Shown here piece after piece: positions 8,134 to 16,002 of a DNA stretch of 64,000 nucleotides. The stretch is from DATJLY01 sp035532935 (GTDB taxonomy: Bacteria > Pseudomonadota > Alphaproteobacteria > ATCC43930 > CGMCC-115725). The notes beneath the pieces are model-generated. The model saw nothing but the letters and a program-made list of their open reading frames with translations. It searched no databases and was not told the origin of the DNA. Positions within the stretch are counted from its first letter, which is position 1. Each line of letters starts with the position of its first letter. The stretch spans positions 1 to 64,000 of the forward strand of contig DATKQE010000071.1 of assembly GCA_035532935.1 (NCBI GenBank). The letters run 5' to 3'. A program made the position numbers and the translations under genes.

Positions 8134-10230
8134 GTGGCGGCTGTTCAACTTCAACGGCAGGTGACCGAGCGCGCCGTCCCGGACGTGCCACCGGAAGCGC
8201 ACGCCTTCGATTATATGGCCGCATTCAGCCGCAACGTCGGCTGGATCACCGAGTGGGAGCAACTGGCGCTGCGCGGGAAATGCGTGGCGATCGCCGGGAT
8301 GGGCGGCGTGGGCGGCGTCCATTTGCTGACGCTCGCCCGGTTCGGCATCGGCGCGTTCCACATCGCCGATCTCGACCGCTTCGAGCTCGCCAATTTCAAC
8401 CGCCAGGCCGGCGCCACGCTCGCTACCATCGGCCGGCCCAAGGTCGACGTCCTGGCCGAGATGGCGTGGCAGATCAATCCGGAGCTGAAGCTCACGCGCT
8501 TCGGCGAGGGGGTACAGGACGACAATATCGACGCTTTCCTCGATGGCGTGGATCTGTTCATCGACGGGTTCGATTTCTTCGTCCTCGACATGCGCCGGCG
8601 CGTTCATGCGCGCTGCGCGGCGCGCGGCATCCCGGCGATCATCGCGGCGCCGCTGGGCATGGGCACGGCGTTCCTGGTGTTCCGGCCGGGCGGGATGAGC
8701 TTCGAGGATTATTTCCGCCTCGGCGGACTCTCGGACGAACATCAGGCCGTGAACTTCCTCCTCGGCCTTGCGCCCAAGGCCTTGCATCGCCGCTACCTGG
8801 CCGATCCGAGCCGGGTCGATTTGCGCGGGCGGCGCGGCCCCTCGACGCCTGCGTCCTGCGAACTGTGTGCCGGGGTGGCTGCGGTCGAGGCGATCAAGCT
8901 GCTTCTGGGCCGCGGCCGCGTTCGCGCGGCGCCGTGGTACCACCAGTTCGATCCGTTCGCCGGACGGTGGACGGTGGCACGGCTGGCCGGCGGCAACGCC
9001 CACCCGTGGCAGCGGCTCAAGATCGCCGTCGCCCGCCGGTTCGCGGCCCGGCTTTCCGATGGCGCCGCTCCGCCGCCATCGCGCGCAGAGCCGCTGACCG
9101 AAATCGAGGCCATTCTCGACCACGCCCGCTGGGCGCCGAGCGGCGACAACACCCAACCCTGGCGCTTCGCCGTGAGCGGCGACGACGCCGTCACGGTTTA
9201 CCTCACCAACCAGTCGGCCCACGACATCTACGACTACCGCGACGGCGAGCCGAGCCTTCTGGCGGGCGGCATGCTGCTCGAATCGATTGCCATCGCCGCC
9301 AGTGCCCGCGACCGCGCGTTGGAGTGGCGCTATGAGGGCGCGGAGGGCAACCGGCACCGGATCGCGCTCCGCCTGCCGCGACGCGCCGGAGTGGTGCCCG
9401 ATCCGCTTTATCCCTATGTGCCGTTACGGTCGGTGGACCGGCGCAGGTTTCGGCTCAACCCGCTCACGGCCGACCAGAAGCTGCAACTCCAAGCCGCGCT
9501 GGGCGGGGCCTTGGAAATCGCCTGGCACGAGACGGCAGCGGAGCGCTGGCGCCTGGCGCGGCTCGGCGGCAAGGCGACGGGCGTGCGGCTCAGCGCGCCC
9601 GAGGCCTTTCCGGTTCATCAGCGCGTCATCGACTGGCAGCGAACCCAAAGCGCCGACCGTATTCCCGCCGCCGCGGCCGGTCTCTGGCGCGCGAGCCTCG
9701 CGCCGATGCGCTGGGCGCTGAAGGATTGGCGGCGGATGCGGTGCCTCAATGCCATCGGCGGCCGGCTCTTCGCGGCGGCGCAGATGGATTATCTGCCGGG
9801 CCTGATGAGCGCCGGCTATTTCACGCTGCGGCGCAAGGCGCTCTCGGGCGAGAAGCCGGCACGGCTGCTGGAAGCCGGGCGCAGCATCCAGCGCTTCTGG
9901 CTCACCGCGACGCGGCTGGGCCTGGTGGTGCAGCCGGCGATGGGGACGCTGATCTTCGCCGATTACGGTAGCTTCGCGCCGGATTTTTCTTTCGATCAGG
10001 CGACCCGCCGGCGCGCTGCGGCGCTCGCGGCTTCGTTCGCGGAAGCACTCGGCAATTGTGCGCCGGTGGTCTTCATGGGGCGGATCGGGACGCCGCGGGC
10101 CGGACCGCGCTTCAGCCGCTCGGTCCGCCGGCCGATCGAAGAATTGGTGATCGGGCGGGACGTTCAGGCCTCGTCAGCCGCCATGGCGATCCCCAGCGCC
10201 TCGAACAGCGGCGCGAGCTTGTCGCCGTAA
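8134..10230 (+). CDS. ThiF/E1-like adenylyltransferase fused to a nitroreductase domain (Rv1355c/MoeY-like)
   Basis: 698-residue two-domain protein starting with GTG only 4 bases after the adaptor gene. Residues about 45-260 form a ThiF/MoeB/E1 domain with the nucleotide loop GMGGVGG (55-61) and a DLDRFELANFNRQ strand (80-91). One C242-x2-C245 pair remains, so the zinc site may be incomplete. Residues about 320-680 are nitroreductase-like (ARWAPSGDNTQPWRF), suggesting flavin binding. The same fusion is known in mycobacteria as Rv1355c (annotated MoeY), with no proven reaction. E1-like domains adenylate a carboxylate; nitroreductase-like domains reduce or oxidise substrates. The C-terminus overlaps the sulfotransferase 3' end by 67 bases in convergent orientation. 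Confidence 0.8.
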   Translation: MAAVQLQRQVTERAVPDVPPEAHAFDYMAAFSRNVGWITEWEQLALRGKCVAIAGMGGVGGVHLLTLARFGIGAFHIADLDRFELANFNRQAGATLATIGRPKVDVLAEMAWQINPELKLTRFGEGVQDDNIDAFLDGVDLFIDGFDFFVLDMRRRVHARCAARGIPAIIAAPLGMGTAFLVFRPGGMSFEDYFRLGGLSDEHQAVNFLLGLAPKALHRRYLADPSRVDLRGRRGPSTPASCELCAGVAAVEAIKLLLGRGRVRAAPWYHQFDPFAGRWTVARLAGGNAHPWQRLKIAVARRFAARLSDGAAPPPSRAEPLTEIEAILDHARWAPSGDNTQPWRFAVSGDDAVTVYLTNQSAHDIYDYRDGEPSLLAGGMLLESIAIAASARDRALEWRYEGAEGNRHRIALRLPRRAGVVPDPLYPYVPLRSVDRRRFRLNPLTADQKLQLQAALGGALEIAWHETAAERWRLARLGGKATGVRLSAPEAFPVHQRVIDWQRTQSADRIPAAAAGLWRASLAPMRWALKDWRRMRCLNAIGGRLFAAAQMDYLPGLMSAGYFTLRRKALSGEKPARLLEAGRSIQRFWLTATRLGLVVQPAMGTLIFADYGSFAPDFSFDQATRRRAAALAASFAEALGNCAPVVFMGRIGTPRAGPRFSRSVRRPIEELVIGRDVQASSAAMAIPSASNSGASLSP

Positions 10231-11969
10231 AGGCGCCAGCGGCCGACCGAGCTCTTATAGATCGGCTGGCGTACCTGGCTCTTGCTCGCGGTACGAACCG
10301 GGCGCTCGGTCTTGTGGAAGGCAAGACAGGCATCGTCCCATTCGAGGCCGCAATGCGCGATGATCCGTCGCGCCTGTCCGTCGAGATCGGCCACGACATC
10401 CTCGTATTGCACCTCGAGCATGACGCCCTCGGGCAGAACGCGGCGCCAGTGCTCCATCAACCGTTCGTAAGCACGATAATAGCGGCCAAGCTCGCCGAGG
10501 TCATAGGCGAACCGGTGTTCGCCGGTGAACAGCTTGGAAAAGATCGAAACGCACGTGTCGACGGCATTCCGGCGGACATGGATGATGCGCGCGTTGGGCA
10601 ATGCCAGATGGACGAGCCCCGCAAAGCAGAAATTGGCCGGCATCTTGTCCGTGATCCGCGCCGAAGACGGCGCGACGGCCGAGATTTTTTCGATGTAATA
10701 TCTGCCCATCTCCGGCAAAGCATTGCGCACATCCTCGATTGTCACCTTGGGAAAACCGGCCACGTGGTGCTGGATGGCCTCGAGGAAATCTGCACGTTCG
10801 CCCGCGCCGAAGACGACGGGATGGCTGGCGACGATTTGCTCGACTAGCGTGGTGCCCGAGCGCGGCATGCCGATCACGAAGATCGGCACGGATGAAGTAT
10901 TGCCCAGGCCCGCCATCCCGCGGATCGCGCTCGCGGTGATGAGCGTCTGGGTCTGCTCGAACGCTCGGTTCATTCCGGCTTCGTCATAGACGATGGTGCG
11001 ACGCTTGATGGCGTTGGCCTGGAGCAGGTGCTGGAACGAGCGCTCATACTCGCCGTTGTCTTCCAGCGCCTTTCCCATCGCGAAGTGAAGTCGCATCTGA
11101 TCGGTCGCCGGTCGAGATGCCGCCGTTTCGGCCAGTTCTTGCATCGCAATGAAATGCGGATCGTCGAGCCGGAGACGCTTGGCGTTGGCAAGTCCGTAAT
11201 AATAGACGGCCTGCTGAGGATTGAGTTCTATCGCCTTCGTAAAGGCCGCCTCGGCATCTTTCATGTGACCAGCAGACTCATGGACGATGCCAAGACCGTA
11301 GAATGCGTCGGCGTAATCTGGCTTTAGCGCAATGGCCCTCCGATAGGCCTCTTGCGCCTCCTCGACTCGCCCCAGTTCCTCGAAAGCGTGGCCCAGATCC
11401 TTGAGCGCTGGCGCGAAGTCGGGTTGAAGCGTCAGTACCTGTTCGAGGTGTTCGACGGCTCTCTCGCAATAACCAAGCTCGAGCAGTTCTGTTGCGAGGT
11501 TGTAGCGCGAGGGCGCGTCGTCGGGATCGGGCGCCAGCGCCTTTTCGAAATGCGGAAGCGCCTCGGCGTGTCGTTCCAATGATTTTAAGGCGATACCGAG
11601 GTTGGAATGAGCGCTGGCGTAGTTCGGCTGAATCGCCAATGCCTTCTCATATCGCCCGATGGCTTCTTTCACGCGCCCGAGATGCTGGAGCGCGATGCCA
11701 AGATTGTTGAGTGCTTCTGCGGAATTGGGATTTCGATTGAGCGCCCGGCGAAGCAACACGACAGCGTCTTCGTAACGTTCCTGCTGAATGCGGGCCACCG
11801 CGAGATTATGCAAGGCTGCGAAATTGTTGCGATCTGCCTTGAGAACGAAATCGTACAGCTGCTCCGCCTCGGCCAGTCGGCCGCGCTGAAGCAAAACCTG
11901 CGCGCGCCGAAGGGCTTCTGCGGGCGCGAGCGACTTCGGAAGCGGTAGCAGCGATGCGGTCCCGGCCAC
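10164..11969 (-). CDS. TPR-repeat sulfotransferase
   Basis: 601 residues. About eight tetratricopeptide repeats (20-280) are followed by a PAPS-dependent sulfotransferase domain. The 5'-phosphosulfate loop is GMPRSGTT (residues 367-374), and the 3'-phosphate site is in the HVRRNAVDTCVSIF segment (about 454-467). It transfers sulfate from PAPS to a hydroxyl or amine, here probably on a polysaccharide or protein. CysQ at 30463, which removes the PAP by-product, supports real PAPS use in this locus. The gene lies between the acyltransferase cassette and the PEP-CTERM gene and is transcribed minus. Confidence 0.88.
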   Translation of the reverse strand: MAGTASLLPLPKSLAPAEALRRAQVLLQRGRLAEAEQLYDFVLKADRNNFAALHNLAVARIQQERYEDAVVLLRRALNRNPNSAEALNNLGIALQHLGRVKEAIGRYEKALAIQPNYASAHSNLGIALKSLERHAEALPHFEKALAPDPDDAPSRYNLATELLELGYCERAVEHLEQVLTLQPDFAPALKDLGHAFEELGRVEEAQEAYRRAIALKPDYADAFYGLGIVHESAGHMKDAEAAFTKAIELNPQQAVYYYGLANAKRLRLDDPHFIAMQELAETAASRPATDQMRLHFAMGKALEDNGEYERSFQHLLQANAIKRRTIVYDEAGMNRAFEQTQTLITASAIRGMAGLGNTSSVPIFVIGMPRSGTTLVEQIVASHPVVFGAGERADFLEAIQHHVAGFPKVTIEDVRNALPEMGRYYIEKISAVAPSSARITDKMPANFCFAGLVHLALPNARIIHVRRNAVDTCVSIFSKLFTGEHRFAYDLGELGRYYRAYERLMEHWRRVLPEGVMLEVQYEDVVADLDGQARRIIAHCGLEWDDACLAFHKTERPVRTASKSQVRQPIYKSSVGRWRLYGDKLAPLFEALGIAMAADEA

Positions 11970-12071
11970 GGCAGTGCCTCGTTCGTCCTTCTTGGTGTTG
12001 GATCCCGAGTAAGGTTATGCACAAAAGGTAATGAAAGGGACAGCATCCGGTAAGCCCAACCACAAACTGCC

Positions 12072-12103
12072 GACAAAACAAAGCTCGCTCCAAAGGAGCG
12101 AGC
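12072..12103 (-). terminator. Rho-independent terminator after the PEP-CTERM gene
   Basis: Perfect 9-base stem GCTCGCTCC (12083-12091) and GGAGCGAGC (12095-12103) with a 3-base loop. On the minus strand it is followed by a T-rich tail (12072-12082, complement of GACAAAACAAA). It is about 70 bases past the stop of the PEP-CTERM gene and separates it from the sulfotransferase gene downstream. Confidence 0.75.
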
Positions 12104-12133
12104 GCACCGGGTCCAAGTGCCGAACGCACAGCA

Positions 12134-12155
12134 CCCTGGCGCCGCCGCGCCAGGG
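12134..12155. other. GC-rich hairpin just after the PEP-CTERM stop codon
   Basis: Stem CCCTGGCGC (12134-12142) pairs with GCGCCAGGG (12147-12155) around a 4-base loop. It begins 15 bases after the PEP-CTERM stop codon and has no T tract of its own. With the terminator next to it this makes two strong hairpins in tandem, which could stabilise the 3' end of the transcript. Confidence 0.55.
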
Positions 12156-12169
12156 GCCTGCGAGTCGAT

Positions 12170-12991
12170 TTACGCAGCCTGCGTCCGCTTCTTCTTGCGG
12201 CGGGCAGCCAATCCGCCCAAGAGCAGACCACCGCCGAGAAGCGTCAGCGAAGCCGGCTCCGGCACAGCGAAATAGGCCGTGCCATGTCCGGTGTCCGTTA
12301 CCGTAGCGGGCAACGACGTCGGGGCGGTAATCGGGCCATTGTTCTGGCCGCCGGAATGGAGGTCGAGATAGAAATTCGTCGGGTTCGTAAAGAACGCCAA
12401 GAACGCAGTCGATAGCGGTTTATTGAACGTCGTATTGACGGCCCACGCGCCGCACTGATTGCTGTTCTGTGCGCAGGACAAGTACTGGGCGTCGCTCGTG
12501 ACATTGCCGTCAAGGGCGGCGGTCGCGAGCAAGGTTGCATTGGTGGTGAGGTACTGGTCATTCGCGGTCACGCCCGGCTTTCCGAGCGTCGCCGACTGTA
12601 TGTACAGGTCGAGGGTCAGGCTCTTGAACGTCCCCGAGAACCCGCCCGACACCGGCACGTAAGTGCCCGTCGAACTCACGATATTGCCAAACAGGAAGTA
12701 CCCCGTCGAGACCGGGCTCCCGATCGATCTCCCGATCACCGAACCCGTATTCGGCTGTTGGCCGCTCGCAGTCTCGTGAGCGAGCGATGTGAACGTGACG
12801 CCACCGACTTCGCTGAACGTTCCACCGGTATTCAGCGTAAGCGTGGTGTTGTAGTTGAAGCCGAACTCATCCCCTGTCTGCGAGGATCCGCCATAGGGCG
12901 TCTCATTGACCGAGAACTGCGGATAGGCGTGCGCGGCTCCTGCCATCCCCACGGCCAGGGCCACCGCTGAGCAGAGGGTCTTCAACTTCAT
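12170..12991 (-). CDS. PEP-CTERM sorting domain-containing protein
   Basis: 273-residue exported protein. A signal peptide (about 1-22, ending AHA before YPQ) leads to an Ala/Asn/Thr/Gly-rich beta-type body. The end is the tripartite PEP-CTERM signal: VPEPASL, a Gly/Leu-rich helix, then the basic tail AARRKKKR. Exosortases cut this signal and surface-anchor or release the protein into an extracellular matrix. I place the start at 12991, where GGAG sits at proper spacing; an in-frame ATG at 13054 falls inside the sigma-54 promoter and cannot be used. A terminator follows. It is the only PEP-CTERM substrate seen in the window, and no exosortase is present here. Confidence 0.92.
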   Translation of the reverse strand: MKLKTLCSAVALAVGMAGAAHAYPQFSVNETPYGGSSQTGDEFGFNYNTTLTLNTGGTFSEVGGVTFTSLAHETASGQQPNTGSVIGRSIGSPVSTGYFLFGNIVSSTGTYVPVSGGFSGTFKSLTLDLYIQSATLGKPGVTANDQYLTTNATLLATAALDGNVTSDAQYLSCAQNSNQCGAWAVNTTFNKPLSTAFLAFFTNPTNFYLDLHSGGQNNGPITAPTSLPATVTDTGHGTAYFAVPEPASLTLLGGGLLLGGLAARRKKKRTQAA

Positions 12992-13042
12992 CGTATTCTC
13001 CATTGGCGCGGGATCGCGCATCCACAGTGTCGGACCAAAATA

Positions 13043-13058
13043 TGCAACTGCCATGCCA
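13043..13058 (-). promoter_or_regulatory. Sigma-54 (-24/-12) promoter of the PEP-CTERM gene
   Basis: Read on the minus strand the site is TGGCATGGCAGTTGCA. It matches the consensus TGGCACG-N4-TTGCW with one mismatch (T for C), and exactly 10 bases separate the GG and GC pairs. Transcription would begin near 13033, leaving a leader of about 42 bases before the ATG at 12991. PrsR in this window is an RpoN-dependent activator, so it is the natural candidate regulator. No enhancer site could be assigned. Confidence 0.72.
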
Positions 13059-13188
13059 ATTCAAATATTCCAAGGGTTTGCGCGACTTCGACCGGTTCGG
13101 TAAACGGCATCTGTAAAGATTTCCGACGGTGGAATGGCCAGCCCTACGCTCCTAAGATCGGAGCACACCAAAGCGCGTTGATGATAGC

Positions 13189-14787
13189 ATGGCATTCGGC
13201 GGCGTTTCGCCATCGTTTGGAAAAATGGCAAAAGGGATGGGCAGCGGAAAACACCGTGAGCCGAATACTCGAAAGGATGGATCTAATCCTTTTTGGTCTG
13301 GCGTGCGCCGGAGCGCCGCATCGGCCGCGCAGATGTCCGAGGAAGCGCTGGCGCTGCACCGGCAAGGCCGGCTCGCCGCGGCCGAACGGCTTTACGATGC
13401 GCTGATTGGCAAGAATCACGACAATTTCGAGGCCCTGCATGGATTGGGCCTCATAAAATTGCAGCGCGGCAATCCGGTCGAGAGCCTCCGGCTCATCCGC
13501 AAGGCGGTGAAACAAAATCCGAATTCCGTCGAAGCCCAGGGCAATCTCGGCAATGTGCTCGTCATCCTCGAACGCTATGACGAGGCGCTCGTCCATTTTG
13601 AGACGGCGCTGGCGCTGCGGCCCGGGTTTGCCGCGACGCACAACAATCTCGGTACGGTGCTGTGGCGGCTGGGGCGCCAGGACGCGGCGCTCGCGCATTT
13701 CCGGACTGCGCTCGCGCTCGCCCCGGGCTATGCCGAGGCGCACAACAATCTCGGTCTCGTCCTCAAGGACTGCAATCGCTTCGAGGAGGCCATCGAGCAC
13801 TGGACGAAAGCCGAGGCGATCCGGCCGAGCTATGGCGAAGCGCACTGGAACGAAGCCCTCGGCCGGCTCGCGCTGGGGCAATACGAGATCGGATGGGCCA
13901 AATTCGAATGGCGCTGGCTGACGCCGGTGTCGGGCGTCAGACCCCGCAATTTCACGCAGCCGTTGTGGCGGGGCGAGCCGCTCGAGGGCCGCACCATTCT
14001 GCTTCACGCCGAGCAGGGGTTGGGCGACACGCTCCAGTTCGCGCGCTTCGTGCCGCTCGTCGCCGCCCGCGGCGGCCGCGTGGTGCTGGAGGTTCAGCCG
14101 CCGCTGGCGCCGCTGCTTGCGCGGCTCGATGGCGTCGCCGAGATATGCCGCCAGGCCGCGCCGCTGCCGCCCTTCGCGGTGCAGTGCCCGCTGATGAGCC
14201 TGCCGCTTGCGTTCGGCACGCGGCTCGAAACGATTCCCGTGACCATGCCCTATCTGCCGGTCGATCCGGCGCGGGCGGCGGTCTGGCAGCAGCGCGTCGC
14301 CGCGCTTGACGGGTTGCGGGTGGGGCTGGTTTGGGCCGGCGCGCCGCGGCCGTTTCAGCCGCGCGCCCACGACGTGGACCGGCGGCGCTCCATCACCCTC
14401 CAGCATTTCGCGCCGCTCGCCGATGTGCCGGGCGTTAGCTTCATTTCGCTCCAGAAAGGCGCGCCGGCGGCGCAGACACGGACACCGCCGGCCGGGATGG
14501 TCATTCACGACTGGACCGAGACGCTGCGCGATTTTGCGGACACGGCGGCGCTGATCGCGGCGCTCGACCTTGTCATCAGCGTCGATACTTCGGTCGTGCA
14601 TGCCGCGGGCGGGCTCGCGCGGCCGGTCTGGCTGTTGAACCGCTACGATTCATGCTGGCGCTGGCTCGTCGGCCGGACCGACAGCCCGTGGTATCCGACG
14701 CTGCGGCAGTTCCGTCAGCCTCGGCCCGGCGACTGGGCGACAGTGATGCAGGAGGTGCGCGCCGCACTCGTCGCGCGGGTGGCGTGA
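13189..14787 (+). CDS. TPR-repeat glycosyltransferase (GT9/heptosyltransferase-like C-terminus)
   Basis: 532 residues. Five or so TPR motifs (about 50-250, for example the ALHGLGL and AHNNLG repeats) precede a domain like those of TPR-linked glycosyltransferases related to family 9. Its typical signature is HAEQGLGDTLQFARFVP (about 280-296), and a DLVISVDTSVVHAAGGLARP block near the end would bind the nucleotide sugar. It probably transfers sugars in polysaccharide assembly or to protein. The first ATG (13189) lacks a ribosome site; 13225, preceded by TTGGAAAA, is a better-supported start. It is divergent from the PEP-CTERM gene. Confidence 0.8.
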   Translation: MAFGGVSPSFGKMAKGMGSGKHREPNTRKDGSNPFWSGVRRSAASAAQMSEEALALHRQGRLAAAERLYDALIGKNHDNFEALHGLGLIKLQRGNPVESLRLIRKAVKQNPNSVEAQGNLGNVLVILERYDEALVHFETALALRPGFAATHNNLGTVLWRLGRQDAALAHFRTALALAPGYAEAHNNLGLVLKDCNRFEEAIEHWTKAEAIRPSYGEAHWNEALGRLALGQYEIGWAKFEWRWLTPVSGVRPRNFTQPLWRGEPLEGRTILLHAEQGLGDTLQFARFVPLVAARGGRVVLEVQPPLAPLLARLDGVAEICRQAAPLPPFAVQCPLMSLPLAFGTRLETIPVTMPYLPVDPARAAVWQQRVAALDGLRVGLVWAGAPRPFQPRAHDVDRRRSITLQHFAPLADVPGVSFISLQKGAPAAQTRTPPAGMVIHDWTETLRDFADTAALIAALDLVISVDTSVVHAAGGLARPVWLLNRYDSCWRWLVGRTDSPWYPTLRQFRQPRPGDWATVMQEVRAALVARVA

Positions 14788-14850
14788 CGCCCCGAAATTG
14801 CCCGGCATGCGACGCGATCGCCGCGGATTCATTGCCAAAATATAGAGACG

Positions 14851-14860
14851 CCGTTAACGG
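14851..14860. promoter_or_regulatory. Short palindrome upstream of acyltransferase copy 2
   Basis: Perfect 10-base palindrome CCGTTAACGG, 40 bases before the ATG at 14900. Its position suits an operator, but palindromes of this length arise by chance and no regulator can be assigned. It does not resemble the dyad in front of copy 1. Confidence 0.2.
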
Positions 14861-14899
14861 TTTGCATGCGAGTCTCGGTATCGCTCCCCGGAGGCGCCC

Positions 14900-15658
14900 A
14901 TGGACAGCAGCATCGCCGACGTGATCGACATTTACGGCCGCTATTTCGAGATCGTGCCGGCCAACACGGCCGAGCTGCGCGAGCGGGCGTACCGGCTTCG
15001 CTACCAGGTCTATTGCGTCGAGCACGCGTTCCTCGACCCGGCGGCGAACCCCGGCGAGCGCGAAACCGATGCCTTTGACGCGCATTCGGTCCATTCCCTC
15101 CTGATTCACCGTGCCAGCGGCGCGGCTTGCGGCACGGTGCGGCTGATCCTGCCGGATCCGGCGCATCCCAAGGCATCCTTTCCGGTCTATGGTCTTGGGC
15201 CTGCCGCGGCGGCGATGAAGCGGCGCTTGCCGCGTCTGCGCACGGCCGAGCTCTCGCGGTTCGCCGTGACGAAGGAATTCCGGCGCCGCGCCGGCGAGAC
15301 GGTCTATGCCGATGTCGGCGAGGCGGGCGCCCGGCCGGCTTCGCTACCGGAACGCCGCGCCCTGCCGCACATCACCTTCGGCCTGATGCGCGCGGTGCTT
15401 TTGATGAGCCTCGAGCACAATATCTCGCATCTCTGCGCGGTCATGGAGCCGGCGCTGCTCCGGCTCATGGCGCGGTTCGGGCTGCGCTTCGAGCCTGCCG
15501 GCGAACTGGTCGATTATCATGGGCTGAGACAGCCGTGCTTCGCCGCGCTCGAAGATCTCGTCGCCGGGATACGCACCGCGCGCGAGGACATGTGGATGGC
15601 CGGGACGGAAGGCGGACGCCTCATTCCCGCGAGCTCCCGACTGCGTCAGGCGGGATAG
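14900..15658 (+). CDS. PEP-CTERM/exosortase system-associated N-acyltransferase, copy 2
   Basis: 252 residues, paralogous to the product at 4204 and of the same exosortase-associated LuxI/FeeM-fold family. Shared blocks are LRYQVYCVEHAFLDPA, ELSRFAVTKEFRRR, LPHITFGLMRA and CAVMEPALLRLMARFG. The two differ most in the middle (about 85-110) and at the C-terminus, so substrate preference may differ. A strong GGAGG lies 5 bases before the ATG. It follows the TPR-glycosyltransferase gene on the same strand with a 112-base gap. It stands apart from the exporter cassette, suggesting that this copy is the one tied to the exosortase/polysaccharide genes proper. Confidence 0.86.
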   Translation: MDSSIADVIDIYGRYFEIVPANTAELRERAYRLRYQVYCVEHAFLDPAANPGERETDAFDAHSVHSLLIHRASGAACGTVRLILPDPAHPKASFPVYGLGPAAAAMKRRLPRLRTAELSRFAVTKEFRRRAGETVYADVGEAGARPASLPERRALPHITFGLMRAVLLMSLEHNISHLCAVMEPALLRLMARFGLRFEPAGELVDYHGLRQPCFAALEDLVAGIRTAREDMWMAGTEGGRLIPASSRLRQAG

Positions 15659-15693
15659 GACCCAGCGGTCGGCGCCCGAGCGCCGCGGCTGCG

Positions 15694-16002
15694 TCAAGAT
15701 GTCGGCCGACGGGGAAGCGCTCCGAATGGCGCCGCATGTCGCTTCGGTCGGTTGGGCACGACGATGAGCACCGCCACGATGGTGATGCCGGTGAGCGCAC
15801 CATCGAACCCGCCAATGTAACGGTCTGCGGCGGCCAAGGTCTCGTGCACGCCGGCGAAATAAAGACCCACAGCGCTCATCAGCCACGCCGAGGCGAACGC
15901 AAACAGGGCCAGAACGAACCAATGCCAACCGGTTCGGCCCTTGCAGAGCGCCACGATGAATGCCAGGGCCGCGACGGCCAGCCCGGCGATTACGCTGAAC
16001 AT
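15694..16002 (-). CDS. Small hypothetical membrane protein
   Basis: 102 residues from the ATG at 16002, which is preceded by GGGAG at good spacing; an upstream in-frame ATG at 16044 has no ribosome site. Three hydrophobic helices are visible: FSVIAGLAVAALAFIVAL near the start, WHWFVLALFAFASAWLMSAV in the middle and ALTGITIVAVLIVV near 75-90. A basic Pro-rich tail follows. No family was recognised. It is transcribed after the prsT pair on the same strand (86-base gap) and could be the last gene of that operon. It converges with acyltransferase copy 2. Confidence 0.6.
   Translation of the reverse strand: MFSVIAGLAVAALAFIVALCKGRTGWHWFVLALFAFASAWLMSAVGLYFAGVHETLAAADRYIGGFDGALTGITIVAVLIVVPNRPKRHAAPFGALPRRPTS

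Noticed and set aside
6817..9357. 846-residue minus-strand and 795-residue plus-strand frames
   Set aside because: Both are long only because of GC-rich codon use. The real genes there are the ATPase, adaptor and ThiF fusion in another frame.
13003..13054. N-terminal extension of the PEP-CTERM protein to the ATG at 13054 or 13003
   Set aside because: The ATG at 13054 lies within the -24/-12 promoter and the extension lacks a ribosome site; the GGAG at 12991 precedes a normal signal peptide.
13144..14601. 485-residue minus-strand frame
   Set aside because: Antisense to the TPR-glycosyltransferase gene, whose repeats and sugar-transferase signature are clear.
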